From contig BTRK01000004.1 of the NCBI GenBank assembly GCA_036245805.1, positions 30,055,541-30,119,540 of the forward strand: a DNA stretch of 64,000 bases, given 5' to 3'. Position 1 is the first letter of the stretch. Every line of letters starts with the position of its first letter. The position numbers and the translations under genes were made by a program. Below the pieces are notes generated by a model, which ran no database searches, was not told where the DNA came from, and was given only the letters and a program-made list of their open reading frames with translations. Of this stretch, positions 36,001-48,558 are shown in pieces. This stretch comes from Pristionchus mayeri (lineage: Eukaryota; Nematoda; Chromadorea; Rhabditida; Neodiplogasteridae).

Positions 36001-36873
36001 CATTGGGAAAATCTGGCTTCTCATGGAATCCAACAAAAATGGTTGATAGACAAAAGTAAGGAGAATACCGGTACATTCTCCCTGACGGAGCTCTTGTGCG
36101 ATCCTCGATCCAATGGCATCCTCGCTTCCACGTCGTCATCCCGGAATTCAGAGCCGAATCTGCATTTTAATTTAATTATTTTTCTCGAAGTTTCATGTAA
36201 CAGGTGCCTGATCAATATACCCTTCCTTCTCCAGGGATTCCACTTGTTCTCCTGATCCCTCTCCATTTATCAAGAGATGGCCCTCGTTCTTCAGGCATGT
36301 TCTACGCGATCAAGAGGAGCTGTGCTCACTCCATTCACGTGCTCTCTCGCTGTCTCTGTCTGGCCAGAGTGTGTGCGATTTGGAGAGAATCAGGCCATTT
36401 CTTGCCTCTAGAAGAAACAGCTGCGAGCTCGAGAATACACCCGGAACAATAGGGATGATAATTAATGACCCCGTCATTATTTTCCCTCAGACGAATCGGT
36501 AAACGCACGCATTCCGATTTAACATTTGCTCTTCAACATGATTATCGCGTGCAATATGTTCATCAACCATCATTCCAAAATCGTTGGGGGTACATACTGG
36601 ACCCAGTAAAACAAGTCCGTAGCTTTAAAAGCAGATAAATTGTCAGTTTGTAGCTGACCTCGAGTGTCTGTCTTCCATGTAGCTGACGCTCCTCGCAGGC
36701 TCCGCGCTTCCCTCCTCCAATTAGTCATTTATCATGGACATTTGGTCTAACATGTTCGCGAATGTTGATAATATTTTAGGAATAAATATAATTATAAAAG
36801 TCCAAAAAAGCAAACCTTTCCATTTCCGTTCTCATTGTTGACGGCCATCGTCGCACTGCCAGAGGCCATTTGA
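30029..36873 (-). CDS. Voltage-gated potassium channel (Kv) alpha subunit, core exons
   Basis: Exons on the minus strand: 36816-36873 (uncertain joining), 36075-36159, 35865-35925 (T1: DTILRLNIGGSSYRIRTRSI), 35758-35815, 35641-35703, 35509-35598, 35299-35383 (ECCSPFTQYC), a 33-nt microexon 35098-35130 (DGIFGATDPEK), 34557-34649, 34396-34511 (S1), 34208-34289, 33980-34069 (S2), 33755 to about 33847 (S3, NIIDLLSIAPFYFE), 30730-30841 (S4: RLLRVLRVIRIAKLGR), 30606-30660, 30404-30513 (S5), 30230-30283 (pore TVGYGDLVP) and 30029-30114 (S6). S6 reads GVMVLALPITIMV, so the usual PVP bend is PIT. The model stops (GAL) directly after S6; a missed 3' exon is possible. The intron after the S2 exon has a GC donor (33979). 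A long intron carries a LINE and foldback F. Confidence 0.85.
31345..33159. mobile_element. Foldback element F, TTAA-flanked, with tRNA-like arms
   Basis: The 1815-bp palindrome is flanked by TTAA at 31341-31344 and 33160-33163. Termini read AACGCTGTCTC...TGGCACAATCGTTCAAAG in both arms. Each arm carries a T-arm-like GGTTCGAATCC (31805-31815 and, inverted, 32680-32690) next to CGGCAGCA/GCTGGCG. TTAA duplication is the hallmark of piggyBac-type transposition. No transposase inside. It interrupts the RTE-like LINE fragment. Confidence 0.85.
31770..31835 (+). other. tRNA-like 3' half (B box) in left arm of element F
   Basis: GCGGGTTCGAATCCTCCCGGCAGCA looks like a T-arm plus acceptor end; no convincing D-arm or paired 5' acceptor strand is found. 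An inverted counterpart lies at about 32670-32745. Confidence 0.5.
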
Positions 36874-39800
36874 CTGCAAGAAAAGTTATGAGGGATTTCG
36901 AATTAAAAGAGACCCTCTTATTTTTGAATGACTTTCTTATCCATGAGAAAGCTAAAAGGAGATTGTAAGAAAGAGAGGGAGAATGACGTAGTCTTCCCAC
37001 AATTCTCGCCGTGATAAAAACATGCGTGCGAAGAGGGAGATGTAGACTACAGTCAAATCAGGCGCATGTGATCTCTACAGTGAACATCACTCGACTCTAG
37101 GGAACCCTTAAAGAGGAGAGAATACCCAGGGAGTACTCAGGAACACGACTGGATAAATCACTCCCCCCTCTCTCTCTAGCTAAAGCCTGCGGAACAAATT
37201 ATGTGGAGAGATTGGAAGGAGAAGAAGAGAGAGAGGAGATTAACGGAAGATATAGAAGAAGGGCAGTGAACTAGCGAGTAATAGGCCGACTCCATCATCG
37301 AATCCCAGTTTTCTGACTGAAAAGATGAGATTGCGCAATGTAGAATTTCGAGTTGTTTTTTGAAGACGGATAAGTAATTGAGAGAAATGAGTGAGAAAAA
37401 GCCAAATCGGTAGCTTTGATTATTGTACAATCTATGACTCGTAGGCTATGAGGATTTTTACTTTATCCTTTCCATACTATGCTTTGAAGCGAGTTCACAA
37501 GTCGGTCTCGATGAACGCAAGTAATCTATTCTGTTCGAGAATGCATGAGACTGAGAGAAATGCAGCTGCAGCGAGAAAACGAGCAAGTTTCATATAATGG
37601 CCCTTCCATTTTGAGGGGCATAGTGCTTCCGAACTTCGGACTAGCGTTCGAAAATGGGATAATAGCCGCAACATTCCACACACGAGCCGACCATTCCGGA
37701 TGTAAAGTGCAATACCTATATTTCTACACTTGTTGGTACATTGTTACAGAATAACCGAGATTTGTGCAGTGATAACATGTAAGCGCGGGTTGTAATAATT
37801 CGAAACGCTGTTACTAGCATAACATACCGTATTCTTGGATTGACGATGAGCATTTTCTCCTAGTATCTCTGGTCGATATGAAAGGGAGGAAAGGAGGAGA
37901 CTGCCTTTCACCTCTAAGCCTGATGAACTAATGTGGAAGAGTGTCTCTCCGCTCTCCAATTCAACCCGATTATTCTAATGACGTTACTCTGCCAACATCA
38001 ACGACGTCGAGAATAAACACGGACGTCGTCGTCGATGGAAGGGAGTCTCCATTGTATCCCTCCCACTACAACGGGCGATCACCACCATTTCCTCTCTCTC
38101 TCTCCACTCCCATTTTCCTCTTGAAGAAAGCCGAGATTGCTGAGAAAAAAGAGACGCGCTAAATGACTTCTGAAATTTAGCAGCGTACTCCGACACGTGC
38201 GCAGCCCAGATCAGACCACACCCTGAAACCCCGTGAATTTGCACGCAAAATCGGGCATCTCGTGACGATGCACGAAGCCCCTTCCTCCCCTTCTAATATT
38301 GATAATCTCCTTGGAGGGGAGTATTCAGCAGAGGGACAGATTGGAGGCAATTCCGGGGCTCTCCATTGCATCCAAATCCACCCCGAATGCTCCACATAAA
38401 TTCAACGATTCCCCCTTTACTCGTTGCCCAATCAAATACTATTTAGGGGGTAGTATTTTTCTGGGAAATGAGGCACATTTCGTGCCTTCTCCACTTATTC
38501 ATTTCTATGGGGGAGGCCGCTTCTTTACATGTCGGGAACAGAAGGAGAAGAGAGGGAGATAGATAGGTATTGAGATGACTGAAAATGACGAATAGTCGTC
38601 CATGATGAAGAGGAGAAGAACTCATTTTGAGGGCAGAGAGAGAGAGAGGTTGGAGTGGGGGAATCAGCGGCCAAACATCCATTCTCTCGCCAAAGTGGAT
38701 CAACGGCTTCAGCACGATTCCCTGCCTATCTATAGTAAATTGGATACCTGATACTTCGAACATTTCGAGTCTCAAACTCCTCGAGGTGAGGGGGAAATTG
38801 GAGAAGTTGAGTAGGATTGCGCGCTAATTGGTAAAGTACTGCCTATCCTTGCACTCAATAAACGAGAGTCCGCGTGCCTTCGTGAAATTTGATCCTTGAT
38901 CAGTGATCTACGACGTCACATCTTAGATTCACTGAAGGCAGCAAACGATGTGAGAATACGGACAGAACTTTGCCTACATTTCGAATGATAACATGGAATC
39001 GAATTAGGCAGAAGCAACTCTCACGTTTCTTCCATCTTCTCACGATATTGTAATCCCTCCTTGGAACGGTCATGTGAATTTTCAGAATAATGCATACTGC
39101 GAACAATTTCTTTTTTTTGCTTTTCATTTTCAGTCTAACTTCGTTATTTGAGACAAACAAGAGTAAGTGCAGAGGCTGAACTGCTTCTATTCCACTCTCG
39201 TCATTAACTCACCCAATCATCTTCGGTTTCTCTTTCGACTCGAAAAGTGAGTGGGGAGCTCGAGGAAAGAGCGACGATTTCAATAAGTTCGAGTCATCTT
39301 CCGTCTGTGAATGGGAAGCATTCGTCAAAGAGGAAAAGTAAATGAGCACAACGAATTCGGAGGGAGATTATAGAAACACGAATGTCTTTCGAGAGGAATG
39401 AGAAAGAGGAGAGGAGGGAGGGGGGAGGTAGATGAAATTCACACGTTGTTTCCTCACAGCGGCCCGTTTATGGTGCGCGGAAACCGGAAGGAAAAGGAAT
39501 GGCATGGAGGGACAACGCAAAAGGGGATATGAACTCGACCTGTTCAGTAGACTTCAGTGGTTGGACAAAATTGGAGAGACTTGGTCAAAAGTTGGCCAAA
39601 ATTGTAAGCAACTACGATTGTAGCTGAGGGTGGTGCTCGAATACAGATAAACTGCGTCTCAGGGGAGATGGAAGTTTTGGGAGGCTCGAGCGAGGAGTGT
39701 GACTATCCAATCTGTGATGAATACAAAACAAGAAGGAGGAGGAGGAGATACGCGAGAGATTTGATTGTTTGAAGGCCAGAAGAGGAGAAGAGGAGGAGAG

Positions 39801-41315
39801 AAGATGAGCTCATTTCGGATGAGTGATACTGACTGGAGGAGGAGAGGAGGAGAAATGAGACGAGAAGATCCGGAAGAAGCCGCTATGAACACGAAATACA
39901 CGCAAAGAGGAGAGGAGGTTTGCGGATTTGAGTGCATCCCTTATTGCCATCGCGCGTGTTCCAGAAGGAACTACTCGAACGAGGGGTTATTGTTCATTCG
40001 ATTTAGACGACGGTTTAGGCAAGCAAAACACTTCATCTGAGGAGGAGATGAGTGTTTTCGACTGAGGAATTCGGCAACACTTCGTCGATGCATGACGAAG
40101 GAGGATTCGGTTGCAGGGAGAGGGAGAGGCCATATGATGAGTCAAACGATGAGGGTGTAAAGCTGGAGAGGAGAGAGGGGAGGAGGGGAGGAAGGGAGGG
40201 GTCAACTCATTCCACCACGTCAATTCCTTGCGGTCGCAATGTCAACACACAACAAGCGAGATCTACTGCAGTGGATGGGATCATTCGAGGTAGTAACGAG
40301 TAGTTTGATCCTCACTCGAGTGTTCTGATGGGTGTTGTGTCGAAAAGTCACAGGACAGAATGTGACATGCGAGATACACTCGACAAGAGGAATTCGAGGA
40401 GGTGCAGGGATATGAAGGACGAGAGTGCTATTAGCGGGAGTCGATACTGGTTCCTCCCCCTCCCTATCAGCCATGGCAACCGAATTGTAGCCAAAACATC
40501 GTCAATCATTTAGAGTCTATGAGGGGAGAAGGGGGCTTCAGAGGGGATGGAACGAGGAGAGAAGAAAGGAGATCAATCCGAGTGTTGCCAAGTTGGAGAG
40601 CAGCGACAAAAGAAGGCGAGGATCGAGAGGAAAAGGGGATAAAGAGACTAGCAGGAAATGGTAGGAGTGAGAGAGTGAGTGTGTATCTTCCTGATTGAAA
40701 TTGTGTGAATGGGGGAAGAAGGGGGGAGAAAGGGGATACTCCATCCAGAGATTCCACTGAAGCAGTCACGACGACGACCTCATCTCTCACGTCGCCCGCC
40801 CTTTAAAGGAGAGAAGGGCAAAACATCCGGATCTCCCTAGATTTTGATACATTTCACTGGAAAATGAGGCAATCCAGACAGGGAGTGCAGTTGGTGAGGA
40901 CTAGGAAAAGATTTGAGCAAGTGTGGAGCCAATTGGAAGGACGAGAACAAAAGTGAAAGATAATTACGAAGAGAAACGACGATCGAAGAAAGTCCAGAGG
41001 AAGGAGAAGGACCAGTTCAAAAGGATCTCTTGGAGGTGGGAGTAACGGGAGAGTAGGTGGAAAGGGGAGAGAGAGAGAGAGCAGGACTTCGGCCTCTGAG
41101 TTCACCCCGTGCCTCGATCTCTTTCCTGTTTTGTGCCACGAGAATTCATGCGTCGAAATCTATAGGTCCTGGGAAATGCATTGAACTGTTCATCGACCAA
41201 AACTCTGAAATGGATAGAAAACAGGCAAAAATAGGAGCGCACTAAACTCTATCCAATTCCTGATTTTCACTTCCTCATGAAATTTCATTTCCGTAGCTGA
41301 AAATAACAGTGCACC
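36874..41315. other. Long non-coding stretch, probably a K+ channel 5' intron
   Basis: Purine-rich low-complexity tracts (GGAGGAGA-type, 39400-40800) give many chance open frames on both strands without splice support or motifs. No gene is called. If the exons at 41316-42060 belong to the channel, this is its intron. Confidence 0.45.
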
Positions 41316-42060
41316 TTTCCGGAGATGCCTCCATGTGACGCATGAACCGCTCGCCACTGCGCAATCTAAAATAGCATTCTGATGTTAAAAACGATTTTCG
41401 AAAATGATTACTTTCGCCTATCCCCGAAGGCGTCGATGGTTCCGTCGAGTCGAACGAGAGCAGGAGAGGCGAGTGGAGACATACTGTCTGCAATGAGGAT
41501 GGATGATGCAGTGAATTATGAATGAAAAAAGAGAAATAATCCTAATTTTAATATGAAAGTAGGCGTTTGTAGCACACATTCATTGTCAGTTACTGATATC
41601 ATTATCGTACAAGCCAGAATGCTTATCCGGTCTAATGGCAGTTTCATTTTCCTTCACCCCCCCCCCCTAATCGATGAATTCAGATACCGTGCTTTTCTCA
41701 TTAACTCTGCTAATCAGCTTGTTAGCGTATTTTCGCCTCGACTTCCCCTCAAATCTCCAATCGAATATGTTCGGGATCTGAGCTTGACTGAACAATGAAC
41801 GAGCAAAATGAAATGGTTGCTAAGGTGAAAATCCTACTTTCTATTTGTATTTCACTTTTTCATTTAGAAAAACTTTCCTCATTCAGTTTCTCCATATCAC
41901 TGAAAGGAGTTGCTCAGCAACGCATCAAATACAGAATCTGGGATGCCTAAAAGGGGCGGAGCTCCTCACCGATGGGTGGTCGGTCGGGTATCCTCGATGA
42001 GGATGCAGCAGCTGCAGCAGTCGCTGCAGTGTGCGTCAGTTGACTGATCATCTGCAGCAT
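41316..42060 (-). CDS. Candidate 5' exons of the K+ channel gene
   Basis: Three minus-strand exons join in phase: one ending at 41970 (MLQMISQLTHTAATAAAAAS, possible start at 42060), 41412-41487 (SMSPLASPALVRLDGTIDAF) and 41316-41366 (LRSGERFMRHMEASPE). The last is in phase with 36816-36873 (MASGSATMAVNNENGNGK), which supports one transcript. The following junction to 36159 is out of phase, so an exon is missing or isoforms exist. The sequence is Gln/Ala/Ser/Pro-rich, typical of a disordered channel N-terminus. Confidence 0.45.
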
Positions 42061-44045
42061 TTGTTGCAAGTTCAAAGGAATGTCGAGAAATCCCCGAAAG
42101 CGCGAGAGATAATTCAATGGGCGGACAATGTACGGAGTGGATTGAATGGAAGACGTGGGTGAAGCGAAAGATGAGAAGATGAGGAACAAGCGAAAAGGCG
42201 TCGAGCCAGAGAGCATCGGAACTTCCCATCGAATGACTGAAAGATCCCTAGATGAGAGTACATTTGTATAAAGCCAAATCGAATCCTTGGACACTCGGGC
42301 AGAAGCTCCGTGCGAAACGCGAAGTTATTAACCATTTTGGTTCCCTGTTTATGTGTTTTGTCTTTTGGCAGTCAAATATGCACATCGGCAAAGAATCGGC
42401 ATTGTCTGAGTCGCATGGCTTTTTGTCGCTTTAGGGGAGAGTTTAAAAACACGATGGACTCGGAAAGAGAATACGAGAGAAGCACTGAAAGGTGAAACTG
42501 AGGATGGAGGAGAACCGGGTCGCGTTGCAAAGTGTACCCGGCTGTCCTATTTCACGGATTATCTCCTAGACTGAATCACTGCGAAGAACACTGATAATGA
42601 GGCAGTGACGACACGAGCGAAGGCCGAAACATAGTCTCATCGGGGCATCAAAGGCAGCCACGCAGAAACTCGCGTGATTCCATTAGTCGTCGTCGAATGA
42701 AAGAGAGAAGGAGGCAATAATTCCATATGAGAAGATTGTGAATCAAGCAGACAGCGAGAAGAGGAGCGGGAAGGAGCAGAAGTCTGCACTAACTAATAGC
42801 GACGCGCCGTCCGACGGCAACAGTTGCTTATGCAAGAGAGACCCTCTGGAAATGCCCCCTCGACCATTGGAGAGAGCGACTCTCACTCGATAAATCACTC
42901 TGTCTAATCGCAGGAAACTGACTCACATCTTCCTAGATCTCACTGAGATACGCGAAATCTCTCCGAAAACATGAAGGTGTTATGACGCGTCAGCTAATAT
43001 GGAGGATTAGGAGATGAGTGGGGGAGATTGACGGGGAGGGGGATGGTAAGCTGGAGTGGAGGAATCGAGAGGATTCACACACACCAGAGATCGTGAGAAT
43101 CAGCCCGCAGCAAGAATGGAGCCGGTGAGAATTCGGGCTGCCAATGGATTCCATTCTAATTTTTCTGCCTTTTCATCAGGCAATATTTTATTTTTATAAT
43201 ATTTTTGAAAGTATTTTCTGAATTGTTCGCTTTAGCCAGAAGCATTCTAGATTCGCAAGGAGAGCAAAGGAGGAAAGTACATTCACACAATCATCGCCAC
43301 ACATTAGCACTGAATTTGATTACTTCTCGCGAAAACGGAAAATAGGCAAAATTTGCGCGGATTCGCGCAAATACAGACAGCGGCAAAGCGTCGGAGGAGG
43401 GAAGAGACTCGAATGTTTTCCTGTTCGAAGAGGTAGTGCCCTCCCTCTCCCTCCCTCCGCTTTTTTCTAAACACAACGACGCTAAACCCGCTCGGATTCT
43501 CACGAATTCGACCATAATTCCCACTCATTTGCAGAAATCACGAGGAGAGAGGAGCACAAGAGACGGTGGAGGAGGACAAATTGAGTGCGGAAGAAGAGGG
43601 GGGGGGGGGGGTGGGGACTGCTGTCAGAGGAGTCGTCAATCAATCAGTCATCATAAATATCCGCCCCTCCACCACCTCATCCATCCCCCCCTCGCACTTC
43701 CCCTTGATCGATGTTGGAAAGGACTGATAGGAACAGAGCTGAAATTCTTGATCAGGATGAATTCGTGATTCGCTTGCTACCACACCTTTAGTGTAATTTT
43801 CATCACAAAGTGATTAAAAAATGGTTATCGAGTTCACTTCCTGTCAAAACTTGCGGGAAATTTACGCTAGTCGTTATCAGAGTGAGTTTCCCCAGTGTTG
43901 TAATGGCCAGAAAAGGAGCGGCATGCAAGAGAGAGAGCACCCGAGATTGAGAGAGGGAACAGAAAGAGAGAGGGTCAAAACTGTAACCGAGAGGGGAAGG
44001 GCGTAGTATAAAAGCAAAGCGAACACTCGAAAGTGCACCTCAGTC
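42061..44045. other. Intergenic region upstream of the collagen cluster
   Basis: No supported gene. It holds a G run (about 43600-43612) and purine-rich tracts. The collagen promoter lies at its right end. Confidence 0.4.
44007..44014 (+). promoter_or_regulatory. TATA box of collagen gene 1
   Basis: TATAAAAG, 39 bp upstream of the ATG. Confidence 0.55.
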
Positions 44046-45103
44046 ATGGACTCCGAGTCAGCAAACAAGATCAAGGCGTACCGCGTCGTCGGTTATGCCG
44101 CCGTCACCTTCTCCGTAAGATATTTGGCTACTTACTAAGGGCATACTTAGTCTTAGGCTTGAACTTACCTTTTTCCTATCCTTGGTCTTATCCTTATCCT
44201 AACCCTCCTCTCTAGGCCGTCGCGGTCCTCTCGATCGCCGTGACTCTTCCCATGGTGTACAACTACGTCCACCACATGAGAAGAACCACCATCCACGAGC
44301 TCCAGGCTTGCAAGGCAAGCGTCTGACCCCTCTTCTGACCCTTTCGACTACCGTACTCTTCCTACCGTACCCTTCTAATCAATCGATTTCAGACGCACGC
44401 CAAGGGAGTCTGGTCGGACGTCTTCGCGATGAAGGCCCTTCCCTTTCACAACAGAACTGCCCGTCAGGCCTACTGGGAGGATGCTCAGTGCAATGGATGC
44501 TGCCTTCCCGGTCCCGCTGGACCCGCTGGAACCCCCGGACGTGCTGGTACCCCCGGACACCCCGGAGCTCCCGGCCAGCCTGGAAACCCCGGCCGTCCTC
44601 CTAGCACTCCTTGCGAGCCCATGACTCCTCCCCCGTGCCAGCCTTGCCCTGCCGGTCGCCCCGGAGCTCCCGGAGCACCTGGACCCGCTGGAAACGACGG
44701 CAGACCCGGATCTCCCGGACCCAAGGGACAGGATGGACACCCCGGAGAGAATGGAGGAAGAGGAAACAACGGAAATGCCGGAAGACCCGGAAACGACGGA
44801 AGACCCGGAGCCCCCGGCAAGTCTGCTCAGTCTGGTGGACCCATCCCTGGAGCCCCCGGCCAGCCCGGAAGACCCGGATCACAGGGACCTCAGGGACCCG
44901 CTGGACGCCCCGGAAACGACGGAAGACCCGGACAGAACGGATCTCGTGGACAGCCCGGAAACTCCGGAGCCCCCGGAAACGACGGACAGCCCGGTCAGCC
45001 TGGCCAGGATGGAAACTCAGGAGGATCTGGAGAGAAAGGAATCTGCCCCAAGTACTGCGCTCTCGATGGAGGAATCTTCTTCGAGGATGGAACTCGCCGT
45101 TAA
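44046..45103 (+). CDS. Nematode cuticle collagen, gene 1
   Basis: Exons 44046-44114, 44216-44314 and 44393-45103 encode 292 residues. The start MDSESANKIKAYRVVGYAAV leads into the N-terminal cuticle-collagen domain, with a hydrophobic segment (SAVAVLSIAVTLPMVYNYV) that is the signal anchor. RTAR near residue 80 fits the RxxR (homology box A) processing site. Gly-X-Y blocks follow, broken by CNGCC, a Pro/Cys-rich spacer (STPCEPMTPPPCQPC) and short gaps, and the C-terminus is ICPKYCALDGGIFFEDGTRR. Cys pairs cross-link trimers; the proteins form cuticle layers outside the hypodermis. Intron 2 has a GC donor (AAG|gcaagc). The long antisense frames over this gene are composition shadows. Confidence 0.95.
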
Positions 45104-46248
45104 GAAGAGAGCTTTACTCCACACTTTCCGATCTCAAAGCGATAAAAATATTTCAATTATCTTGGCTTATGGTTCATACAATATTGAGATTATCGAATCG
45201 ACCATTTTGTCAATTCGCATTTGCAAATGTAGTTTGTTTTCTTACTACGACTACGAAGGAATTTTGATGTCACGCAGTTCATTCACTGATAATCAGTACG
45301 TTCTCATTGGGGCAACTATAGGTCAAAGAAGTCCTCAATCACTAGGCTTGTAATTTGGCACCGGCACCAATTGTATTGGAGAAAAATAATAGCCTTGTAA
45401 GGAAGTTAACGGCATAGGACGTGATCAAATATGTAGTCGGATTATCAAAAAGTTCTACCTAGTGTTATAATGACGTTATAAATATGATTGTGAGTGACGT
45501 GGAACCTCAGTTAACTTTTATCTGAGCATCGAAAGAAATAGAAAAAATATCGATAAGGCAAATTTTAGACACTATATTTTAGGAAACGTCAAAGCGCTGT
45601 AGAATATTGGAAATGGTTCAATTAGTTTTAATGCATTTCCGCTCTTCCCTGTCTAGCATCATGTTGGTATCAGAATGTCCAACTGTTAATATTTATCAGA
45701 TCGATAAAAAAGAGATCTTCAGGGATCTTGATTATTGTTTTTTCCGTATCAAATGTAGATCAATGTTAAACTAAAGAAATGAACACGTACACAATATTTT
45801 TAAACCGGTCCGCCTTGACCCCCCGTGAAACGTGATTTCGTAACAGTTATAAAATAATAGAAAATATTCCCACCATCGTAGGGGAATAAACGTTATTTTT
45901 CAATTAATTTCTTCGTGATTGAGAACAGCGTACATTGTAGAGATTTTTTTAATTGTTTGATCGAATTAAGCATCTTAGTGTTTGTGAAATTCTGAGTCGT
46001 TTTTTGCTACGATCACATTAACAATCGCATAAATTTCCATCACTTACGATCGAAAACTTACTAGAAGATGACGGCGACCGTTCATCATTTACTGAACGGC
46101 ATCGATGGTGTAATGGTCAGAAAAGAAGTGATACGAGAGACAACTCGATAGCGAGAGATTGAATGAATAAAGAAAGGTCGAAACTGTAACGGAGTGCAAG
46201 AGTTCCCCCTATAAATGGGCCGATAGAACACAGTAAGACAGGCCCATC
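45104..46248. other. Intergenic region, collagen 1 to 2
   Basis: 3' flank of collagen 1 and promoter of collagen 2. No gene seen. The upstream element GGTGTAATGGTCAG (46109-46122) recurs in diverged form upstream of collagens 1, 3 and 4. Confidence 0.5.
46210..46216 (+). promoter_or_regulatory. TATA box of collagen gene 2
   Basis: TATAAAT in CCCCTATAAATGG, 39 bp upstream of the ATG. Confidence 0.55.
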
Positions 46249-47306
46249 ATGGACTCCGAGTCTGCAAACAAGATCAAGGCGTACCGCGTCGTCGGTTATG
46301 CCGCCGTCACCTTCTCCGTAAGATATTTGGCTACTTACTAAGGGCATACTAAGTCTTAGGCTTGAACTTACCTTTTTCCTATCCTTGGTCTTATCCTTAT
46401 CCTAACCCTCCTCTCTAGGCCGTCGCGGTCCTCTCGATCGCCGTGACTCTTCCCATGGTGTACAACTACGTCCACCACATGAGAAGAACCACCATCCACG
46501 AGCTCCAGGCTTGCAAGGCGAGCGTCTGACCTCTCTTCTGACCCTTTCGACTACCGTACTCTTCCTACCGTACCCTTCTAATCAATCGATTTCAGACGCA
46601 CGCCAAGGGAGTCTGGTCGGACGTCTTCGCGATGAAGGCCCTTCCCTCTCACAACAGAACTGCCCGTCAGGCCTACTGGGAGGATGCTCAGTGCAATGGA
46701 TGCTGCCTTCCCGGTCCCGCTGGACCCGCTGGAACCCCCGGACGTGCTGGTACCCCCGGACACCCCGGAGCTCCCGGCCAGCCTGGAAACCCCGGCCGTC
46801 CTCTTAGCACTCCTTGCGAGCCCATGACTCCTCCCCCGTGCCAGCCTTGCCCTGCCGGTCGCCCCGGAGCTCCCGGAGCACCTGGCCCCGCTGGAAACGA
46901 CGGCAGACCCGGATCTCCCGGACCTAAGGGACAGGATGGACACCCCGGAGAGAATGGAGGAAGAGGAAACAACGGAAACGCCGGAAGACCCGGAAATGAC
47001 GGAAGACCCGGAGCCCCCGGCAAGTCTGCTCAGTCTGGTGGGCCCATCCCTGGAGCCCCCGGCCAGCCTGGTAGACCCGGATCTCAGGGACCTCAGGGAC
47101 CCGCTGGACGCCCCGGAAACTACGGAAGACCCGGCCAGAACGGGTCTCGTGGACAGCCCGGTAACTCCGGAGCCCCTGGAAACGACGGACAGCCCGGTCA
47201 GCCTGGCCAGGATGGAAACTCTGGAGGATCTGGAGAGAGAGGAATCTGCCCCAAGTACTGCGCTCTCGATGGAGGAATCTTCTTCGAGGACGGAACTCGC
47301 CGTTAA
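46249..47306 (+). CDS. Nematode cuticle collagen, gene 2
   Basis: Exons 46249-46317, 46419-46517 and 46596-47306; 292 residues, same organisation as gene 1. Diagnostic differences are MDSESANK, HHMRRTT, PLSTPCEP in the spacer, GRPGNYGRPG (Tyr where genes 1 and 4 have Asp) and SGERGICPKYC. Intron 2 starts with GC (46518). From exon 3 to the 3' flank it is identical to gene 3, which shows that gene 3 took this part from it. Same cuticle role as gene 1. Confidence 0.95.
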
Positions 47307-48558
47307 GAAGAGAGCTTTACTTGACACTTTAAGATCTCAAAGCGATAAAAATTATTTCCTTATTCCCCTCCTATTGCATTCTTTAATTTTGGCTAAGAAG
47401 CTTTCAGAAAGAAATGGATAATTATTTTCGCCTCTGCTGTATCACTGGATACTGGATGGATATAGAATCGTGAATGTTTTCTGACAGAAGAAAGTCAATA
47501 CTATGATTTCTGCGTCGTAGATCTTAAACACGCTTCGATGAGCGTCACTGGGTTGTTTTCGTATCGATAATATGGTTCAGCTATGTTATCTTTCTTTCTT
47601 CATTGCTTCGAGCTCTTTACAGCGAGGAGAATCGAATTGCATTAGGAAGTGAGTAGAGAACAGAGGAGGCGAATGGAGTGTGTCCACCCATATTTGAATG
47701 CCATCATAAGTGGATTATCGAAATGGGAGTGCGCTTGGACCGGTGATATCGCGCCAGCTCAGTACTCGAAGTATCAATTTAGAAATTCTCATTCTGAGTC
47801 AAATTGGCTCAATACACGTTTGAGTTGTTCGACTGGTTCGATTTGGTTCAACTCGGCGCGATTCCAGACGACTTTATCTCATCGGGATAATTCATCGTCG
47901 TTCTCTCCATAGTCGTTGAAGACTTTACATTTCATCCCAAGCTGAGCCGAGTTGAGACGAGTAATGCCAAGTTGTGCCAAGTTGTACCATGTCGTGTCAA
48001 CTCGTACCTCTCGCACTTTTTCGGACTCGAGTGTAAGAATCGAGCTCTCGACCGCATCGCCTCGATTACACCAAACTTAATACAAAGTAATAAATCCCGT
48101 TTAAAATCGGATGTGTTGAAATATCAATTTTAATAATTGCAAATGAAGTATGATATTAAATTTTAGAGAGAAAGACATAGAGGAAGATCGATTCAAAATT
48201 CAGTTCGTGGTTGAACTCAGTGTCGATATTTCCTACAATGCTAGTGTGCTAGACATGCTAGACACTAGTCATGCTAGTCTCGATATTTCCGCAAGTACTG
48301 CAATGGATATTTTTATAAAACCACTACGGTCACATTAGCAGTCACATGAATCAAAATCACTGAACGTCGAAAACTGATTAGAAGCTGACGTCGGTCGTTC
48401 ATCTCAATGAGCAGTTGTTGTAATGGTCAGAAAAGGAACGCTACTAGAGAATATTCGAGAATGAGAGAGGAGAAAGAAGCAGAGATGGTCGAAACTGTAA
48501 CGGAGTGCAAGAGTTCCCCTATAAATGAGTCGAGAGAAGAGAGAGAGACAGGCCCATC
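47307..48558. other. Intergenic region, collagen 2 to 3 (duplicated)
   Basis: No supported gene; the 87-codon open frame at 47649-47912 has no domain. Contains degenerate repeats of a CAACTTGGC-like unit (about 47940-48005). Recurs at 49617-50868. Confidence 0.5.
48520..48526 (+). promoter_or_regulatory. TATA box of collagen gene 3
   Basis: TATAAAT, 39 bp upstream of the ATG; identical context in collagen 4. Confidence 0.55.

Noticed and set aside
39400..40800. Many overlapping open frames on both strands in 39.4-40.8 kb
   Set aside because: Purine-rich (GGA/GAG) low-complexity DNA removes stop codons on both strands; no exon chain found.
46578..47327. Long Ser/Gly-rich antisense open frames over each collagen gene (up to 249 codons)
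   Set aside because: They mirror the GGA/CCC-rich Gly-X-Y coding strand, recur in every collagen copy and lack splice or start context; they are composition shadows.
46936..47421. Overlapping plus-strand frames rich in Asp/Glu/Pro inside the collagen exons
   Set aside because: Frame-shifted reading of the collagen repeat; the collagen frame has all domain features and the conserved ends.
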